DNA of 64,000 bases from Halomonas nitroreducens. GTDB lineage: Bacteria; Pseudomonadota; Gammaproteobacteria; Pseudomonadales; Halomonadaceae. The position numbers and the translations under genes were made by a program. Positions 59,472 through 64,000 of the stretch are shown one piece after another; the first letter of the stretch is position 1, and the number at the start of each line of letters is the position of its first letter. The notes below the pieces were generated by a model, which searched no databases, had not been told where the DNA came from, and saw nothing but the letters and a program-made list of their open reading frames with translations. The stretch lies in contig NZ_RXNS01000001.1 of NCBI RefSeq assembly GCF_003966155.1, forward strand, positions 186,001 to 250,000, in the 5' to 3' direction.

Positions 59472-60713
59472 TCAGCCATCGGGCATCGGCAGGGTGTCCA
59501 GCTGAACCCCGTAGGCGCCCGGGGGGAGCGCCTTGTCCACCGACAGCCGGAACCCGCCGAGGGCCGGCTCGGCGAGGTCGACCCGCTTCCCGGGGATGGC
59601 CGCCTTGCGTTCGTCGAGCTTGACCAGTACCTGCGGACGCAGCGGCTGGTCGGGCACCTGCGCGACCACGATGCCGACCATGCCGTTGTTGAGTTCGACC
59701 AGGGTGCCGAGGGGGTAGAGCCCGATCCAGTCGATGAAGCGGTCGACCAGCCGCCCATCGAAGAGGTGTCGACGGCCCTGGTGGAGGATGCCCAGCGCCT
59801 CGGTCGCCGGCCGAGCCGGGCTGTAGACGCGGTCGCTGGTGATGGCGTCGTAGGTATCGACGATGGCGAGGATTCGCGCGGCCTCACCGATGCCTCGAGC
59901 CGGCTTGCCGCGGGGGTATCCACTGCCGTCGAGGCGCTCGTGGTAGTCCCGGCAGGCGATCTTGACCGCCGTGGGGAGGTGCGGGTCATGCTCGAGCATG
60001 GCGTAGCCCCGCAGCACGTGGCTCTGGACGTGGGCGAACTCCTCCTCGGTGAGCGGGCCGGGCTTGTCCAATATCGCCTGGTCGAGGCGCATCTTGCCCA
60101 CGTCGTGCAACAGCCCGGCGAGCCCCAGTGCCTCGAGCCGTGAGCGCTCGTGGCCCAGGTGCTGGCCGAAGGCGATGGCAAGGATGGCGACGTTGAGGCC
60201 GTGCTCCATCCGATAGGCACCCCGGTGCTTGAGGCGCGTCAGCCAGACCAGGGTATCGGGGACCACCTCCAGCGAGGCGATGAGTCGGCCGATTTCCCGC
60301 TGCAGCGTGGGCAGGCGGCGATACCAGTCATGCTCGTCGCGCATCAGGCGCTGCAGCGTGCGCTGGGTCTTGGTATACAGCTGCTCGGCGTGATGCATCT
60401 CGCGGGGGTCGCTGGACGTGACTGCCGGGCTGCGTCGCTCCTCGGCGGGCATGGGCGCGATCTCGCTGAGGTCCGGAGGGGTCTGCAGCGCCGACAGGAT
60501 CGCCTGCACCTGCGGTTGGGAGCGCTGCGGGTCGACGTACACCGAGCGGCAGTAGCTGCGCAGTCGACGCAGGTCTGAACGGCCCCGTTTCAACAGGTGT
60601 GGCGGGACCATCCAGGGCCGATCGAGGGCGGCGATGTACATGCCGTTCTCGAGCAGGCTGACCGGTACTTCGACCAGGCGCGTACCACCCGGCGGTTCGG
60701 GGTCCTGTTGCAT
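59472..60713 (-). CDS. HD-GYP domain protein, probable cyclic-di-GMP phosphodiesterase
   Basis: This 413-residue protein has an N-terminal DUF3391-like region (VEVPVSLLENGMYIAALDRPWM) and a complete HD-GYP domain: the HD pair in LAGLLHDVGKMRLD and the GYP motif in YHERLDGSGYPRG. It likely degrades cyclic di-GMP and so influences motility or biofilm. The start at 60713 is preferred over an ATG seven codons upstream because GGAGA lies 7 bases before it. There is no membrane helix, so it is cytoplasmic. Confidence 0.9.
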   Translation of the reverse strand: MQQDPEPPGGTRLVEVPVSLLENGMYIAALDRPWMVPPHLLKRGRSDLRRLRSYCRSVYVDPQRSQPQVQAILSALQTPPDLSEIAPMPAEERRSPAVTSSDPREMHHAEQLYTKTQRTLQRLMRDEHDWYRRLPTLQREIGRLIASLEVVPDTLVWLTRLKHRGAYRMEHGLNVAILAIAFGQHLGHERSRLEALGLAGLLHDVGKMRLDQAILDKPGPLTEEEFAHVQSHVLRGYAMLEHDPHLPTAVKIACRDYHERLDGSGYPRGKPARGIGEAARILAIVDTYDAITSDRVYSPARPATEALGILHQGRRHLFDGRLVDRFIDWIGLYPLGTLVELNNGMVGIVVAQVPDQPLRPQVLVKLDERKAAIPGKRVDLAEPALGGFRLSVDKALPPGAYGVQLDTLPMPDG

Positions 60714-60797
60714 GACGCTATCTCCGGCTGTCATGGCCTGGGTACTGGGTACAGTTATAGACCATCCGCCGGGTGGCGGCGTGGCCGCCGGGCCCGG

Positions 60798-61736
60798 TCA
60801 GTCATTGAAGTGAGCCGGCACGCGGGGATGCCGGTCCACGCTCAACGAGAAGAGGTCGGGTCGGCCGTAGTGGCCGCCCACGTCCAGGGTGCGTCGCGCC
60901 CGTCGTGCCGCCGCGGCATCGATGTCGGCATAGAGGATGCCCGTCTGCCGGTGCAGTGGGCCGGCGACCACCTCCCCGCCAGGGGCGACCACGGTGGCGT
61001 CTCCTGGATTGATCCACTCGTCCGGCGAGAACAGCCGGTCGCGCTCGGGAAAGGTCTCGGGAATGTCGCTCCCCTGCATGGCGGTCGCCGTGGCGATGAC
61101 CCAGCAGCCGCCCTCCCGGGCGATATGCCGCAGGCTGGCCAGGCGCGTCTCGCCGGCGTCCCAGGTCGGGTTGATGAACAGCTCCATCCCCTGGGCATAG
61201 AGCGCGAAACGGGCCAGCGGCATGTAGCATTCCCAGCAGATCAGGGTGCCGAGGCGCCCGGCGGGGGTCTCCACGACCCTCAGTCCGCTGGCGTCGCCCT
61301 GGCCCCAGACCATGCGCTCCGGGTTGGTTGGCATGAGTTTGCGATGACGGTTGAGCAGGGTGCCGTCGGGTCCGATCACCACCACGCTGTTGTACAGGGT
61401 GGTGCCACTGTAGCGGCCGTCCCGCTCATGCAGGCCGATCACCAGCGTCACGGCGTTACGCGCCGCGGCCTCCCGAAGGGGACGCAGATGATCCTGCTCA
61501 AGGTCGATGGCGTTGTCCCACAGGCGGGCATGGATCTCGCCGGACAGGGCCATGTCGCCCCCCGGCCGCAGGCGCCAGATCCAGGTGGGGTAGCCGGGCA
61601 GGTAGGCCTCGGGAAAGACCAGCAGGCCGGCTCCCGAGGCGGCGGCCTCATCGGTCAGGGCGATGGCCTCCTCCAGGCTGGCGTCACGGTCGAGCAGGCA
61701 CGGAGGGGCTTGAATGACGGCGACGCGGGTGTGCAT
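60798..61736 (-). CDS. Nitrilase
   Basis: This 312-residue protein has the nitrilase triad E43 (LLVFPEAYLPGYP), K133 (NRHRKLMPTNPER) and C167 (TLICWECYMPLARF). The CWE-x-x-MPLAR context, the HRKLMPTNPERMVWG segment and the length indicate a true nitrilase converting nitriles to acids and ammonia. C170 stands where most relatives have asparagine (CWEN), a small oddity next to the active site. The start at 61736 follows GAAGGGAT. It lies between the betT-like and HD-GYP genes with no obvious pathway partner. Confidence 0.9.
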   Translation of the reverse strand: MHTRVAVIQAPPCLLDRDASLEEAIALTDEAAASGAGLLVFPEAYLPGYPTWIWRLRPGGDMALSGEIHARLWDNAIDLEQDHLRPLREAAARNAVTLVIGLHERDGRYSGTTLYNSVVVIGPDGTLLNRHRKLMPTNPERMVWGQGDASGLRVVETPAGRLGTLICWECYMPLARFALYAQGMELFINPTWDAGETRLASLRHIAREGGCWVIATATAMQGSDIPETFPERDRLFSPDEWINPGDATVVAPGGEVVAGPLHRQTGILYADIDAAAARRARRTLDVGGHYGRPDLFSLSVDRHPRVPAHFND

Positions 61737-61830
61737 GGCTGATCCCTTCCAAGAGGCCGGCGGCCGCCGGCTCCCTTCACTATGGGTCAGATCCATCGCT
61801 ATGTCGCTGCTCCCTTATGGCGCACACGAA

Positions 61831-61856
61831 AGCGGCGACCCCGTGGGGTCGCCGCT
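61831..61856 (-). terminator. Terminator after the BCCT transporter gene
   Basis: A 12-bp perfect stem (AGCGGCGACCCC and its complement) with a 2-base loop lies 24 bases after the transporter stop codon. On the minus strand a short T run follows. Confidence 0.75.
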
Positions 61857-61879
61857 CGCGTTCAGGCGTTGGGCGCGTT

Positions 61880-63931
61880 TCAGGCCGGACTGAGGTCCTG
61901 GGGCGGCTCGCCCACCGACCCCGGCATCGCCTGGACATTGGCGCCGCCCTCGCCGGCCAGGGCCAGGAAGTGCAGGTGGCGCTCGTACTCGGAGAGCACG
62001 TCGCCGAGCACCTGCCCCCGGGTGTAGCCGTTGAGGTCCTTGTCCGCGCCCCCTTCGGTCAGGTAGACGTCGAGGCGCACATAGTAGTCGTCATCCGCCG
62101 GCAGGAAGCTCGGGGTACGCAGGCGGTGGGCACGGACCTGGTAGACGAAGCCGTGGGCGTCGTCGAAGTCTGCCTGCAGGGTGAGCTGCGGCAGCGGCTC
62201 GCCCTCGACCGCCTCCTCGGTCACCGTGGCCGGCTGGCCGCGACTCTCGAGCTCCTCGGCGAACTGGCGCAGGGCCGGTTGGATGGCGTGCTCCACGGTG
62301 GCGGCGGCGCCGGCCCGGGTCGACGTGTCCAGCGCCCGGTCGAGGCGCTCACGCCAGTCGCCGCCCGGCGCGGTGCCGCTGACCTGGCGGCGGGCGTCGG
62401 CCTTCTTGCTTTCCAGCTTCAGCGCCCGGGTCATGCCCGCCATGATCGCGAAGATCACCAGCGAGAAGGGCAGGGCGGTGATCACCACGGCGCTTTGCAG
62501 CGCCGACAGGCCGCCGGCCATCAGCAGGGCCACGGTGACCAGGCCGATGGCCATGGACCAGAAGATGCGCAGGCGGATCGGCGCGTCGTGGTTCACGTCC
62601 GACAGGATCGAGGTGAAGTTCGCCAGCACCAGGGCGCCGGAGTCGGCGGAGGTGACGAAGAACACGATGCCCAGGATGGTGACCACCGAGGCGGTGATGC
62701 CGATGTAGGGGTACTGCTCGAGGAAGGTGTAGATGGTGGTCTGGGGCGCGTTGAGGGCCTGCTCGCCCAGCTCGGCGAGCCCCTGGTTGGCGACCATCTC
62801 GATGCCGCTGTTACCGAAGATCGACATCCAGGCCATCATGAAGCCCAGCGGGATCAGCAGGGCGCCGATGACGAATTCGCGAATGGTCCGGCCGCGGGAG
62901 ATACGTGCCAGGAACAGGCCGACAAAGGGCGTCCAGGCGATCCACCAGCCCCAGAAGAAGATGGTCCACCAGCCCTTCCACTGCTGGGCATCCGCCCCGG
63001 CGAAGGCATAGGTGTCGAAGCTCGAGCCGACGAAGTTGCTGAAGTAGTCCCCGGCGTTGAGCACCAGGGCATCGAGCAGGTGCAGGGTATCCCCCTGGAA
63101 GAGCACGAACAGCAGCAGGGCGGCGGCCAGCCCCATGTTGAACTCGGACAGCCGGCGGATGCCCTTCTCGACGCCGGTGACCACCGAGATGGTCGCCAGT
63201 ATCACCACCAGCACGATCAGCACCACCTGAGTGGCGAGGCTCTCGGGGACGCCGAACATGAAGGTCAGGCCGTAGTTCAGCTGCATCACGCCGATGCCGA
63301 GGCTGGTGGCGATGCCGAACACGGTGGAGATCACCGCGGTGATGTCCACGGCGTTGCCGATGGGGCCGTTGATGCGCTTGCCGAGCAGCGGGAAGAGGGC
63401 GCTGCGGATGGCCAGCGGCAGGCGATGGCGATAGCTGAAATAGGCCAACGCCATGCCCATCAGCACGTACATGCCCCAGCCGGAGAGCCCCCAGTGGAGG
63501 AAGGTCTGGGGCACGGCGGCGCGCATGGCCGCGGCACTCTCCGGAGCCATGTCCGGTGGCGTCAGGTAGTGGGACAGCGGTTCGGCCACGCAGAAGAACA
63601 GCAGGTCGATGCCGATGCCGGCGGCGAACAGCATCGAGGCCCAGGACACCAGCGAGAACTCGGGGCGCGAGTGGTCGGGGCCGAGGCGGATCGAGCCGAC
63701 CCGTGAGCAGCCGATTACCACCACGAAGGCGAGATAGATCACGGCGGCCAGCATGTAGTACCAACCGAAGGTGTCATTCACCCAGGCCAGGCCGGCGTCG
63801 AAGAAGGCGCCGGCCTCCTGGGTGAACGTCATGGTCAGGACCAGGAACACCACGATGCCCGCCACGCTGCCGTGGAAGACCGTGCGGTTGATCCGATCCC
63901 GTCGTTCGGGAAGGGCGGTGTTATCCGTCAT
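61880..63931 (-). CDS. betT: BCCT-family transporter, probable choline carrier
   Basis: This 683-residue carrier has about 12 helices and the BCCT signature WWIAWTPFVGLFLARISRGRTIRE. Like Escherichia coli BetT, it has a long cytoplasmic C-terminal tail (about 180 residues, with DDDYYVRLDVYLTEGGADKDLNGY), a feature tied to osmotic regulation of choline uptake. The start at 63931 follows AGGAG. A BetI-like palindrome precedes it. Choline import for glycine betaine synthesis is the best reading; glycine betaine or carnitine are alternatives. Confidence 0.9.
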   Translation of the reverse strand: MTDNTALPERRDRINRTVFHGSVAGIVVFLVLTMTFTQEAGAFFDAGLAWVNDTFGWYYMLAAVIYLAFVVVIGCSRVGSIRLGPDHSRPEFSLVSWASMLFAAGIGIDLLFFCVAEPLSHYLTPPDMAPESAAAMRAAVPQTFLHWGLSGWGMYVLMGMALAYFSYRHRLPLAIRSALFPLLGKRINGPIGNAVDITAVISTVFGIATSLGIGVMQLNYGLTFMFGVPESLATQVVLIVLVVILATISVVTGVEKGIRRLSEFNMGLAAALLLFVLFQGDTLHLLDALVLNAGDYFSNFVGSSFDTYAFAGADAQQWKGWWTIFFWGWWIAWTPFVGLFLARISRGRTIREFVIGALLIPLGFMMAWMSIFGNSGIEMVANQGLAELGEQALNAPQTTIYTFLEQYPYIGITASVVTILGIVFFVTSADSGALVLANFTSILSDVNHDAPIRLRIFWSMAIGLVTVALLMAGGLSALQSAVVITALPFSLVIFAIMAGMTRALKLESKKADARRQVSGTAPGGDWRERLDRALDTSTRAGAAATVEHAIQPALRQFAEELESRGQPATVTEEAVEGEPLPQLTLQADFDDAHGFVYQVRAHRLRTPSFLPADDDYYVRLDVYLTEGGADKDLNGYTRGQVLGDVLSEYERHLHFLALAGEGGANVQAMPGSVGEPPQDLSPA

Positions 63932-63971
63932 TCGGTGAGACTCCTGTCGTTGGGGCGACTCTTTTTTTAAA

Positions 63972-63981
63972 TGAACGTTCA
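63972..63981. promoter_or_regulatory. BetI-like operator palindrome
   Basis: TGAACGTTCA is a perfect palindrome in an A+T-rich stretch 41 bases upstream of the betT-like start codon. It resembles the TTGAACGTTCAA-like sites bound by the TetR-family repressor BetI. The betIBA genes would then lie just past the window end. Confidence 0.5.
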
Positions 63982-64000
63982 AATAAAATACGCACATCCC

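Noticed and set aside
61817..63706. A 629-codon plus-strand frame opposite the BCCT carrier
   Set aside because: Antisense to the transporter and composed of repetitive G, H, D and Q stretches.

Overview
This is a G+C-rich chromosomal window from a heterotrophic gammaproteobacterium, most likely a halophile of the Halomonadaceae. The strongest clue is an alpha-glucosidase at 40545-42170 whose length and active-site positions (D202, E271, D333) match the Halomonas GH13 alpha-glucosidase as I remember it. A BetT-type BCCT carrier and TRAP-TAXI transporter with a TeaD-like universal stress protein fit the same group. No tRNA, rRNA, CRISPR array, insertion sequence or prophage gene was seen. Gene density is high and many genes overlap at ATGA junctions. 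Family names come from reading motifs and lengths by eye; no database search was run. Region 1 (1-16439) is a nearly complete allantoin-to-pyruvate system. It holds two NCS1 permeases, an allantoin/hydantoin racemase and a second racemase paralogue lacking one catalytic cysteine, PuuE allantoinase, AllA, AllE, then Gcl, Hyi, GlxR, a MOFRL-type glycerate 2-kinase, pyruvate kinase, and two GntR/FCD regulators (the first truncated by the window edge). A palindrome of the form TGTAYACA recurs before hpxA, the second racemase, puuE, gcl and gntR, and again before a Tsx-like porin gene at 22.8 kb, which implies one local regulon. The step from allantoate to ureidoglycine (AllC) is not in the window. 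Region 2 (16684-22825) carries modABC with a DUF192 gene overlapping modC, an EamA exporter, a family-4 glycosyltransferase and the Tsx-like porin. Molybdenum uptake beside purine degradation would suit a molybdenum-dependent xanthine dehydrogenase encoded elsewhere. Region 3 (22826-35104) begins with about 0.7 kb without a convincing gene, then a macro-domain protein and a nitrilase-superfamily amidase, divergent from an unusual KamA-like radical SAM enzyme. Next come a TRAP-TAXI transporter with a UspA protein, a DUF2189 membrane protein, and a small periplasmic SUOX-fold protein followed by a hybrid histidine kinase. Region 4 (35192-47317) is an alpha-glucoside operon: two binding proteins, two permeases, two GH13 enzymes, one ATPase and a LacI regulator, divergent from a LamB-like porin. 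An 18-bp perfect palindrome and a near copy in the divergent control region are the likely LacI operators. Region 5 (47884-58108) combines sensing and alcohol oxidation: a GAF protein related to AcoR but without AAA+ or DNA-binding domains, a FIST protein, a PAS hybrid kinase, a NarL-type regulator, a cytoplasmic SUOX-fold oxidoreductase, an acetaldehyde-type dehydrogenase and a zinc alcohol dehydrogenase. Two control regions share the 10-mer GAACTACGAC. Region 6 (58183-64000) has a small hypothetical gene, a CreA lipoprotein, a DOPA-dioxygenase-like protein, an HD-GYP protein, a nitrilase, and a BetT-type carrier with a BetI-like palindrome upstream.
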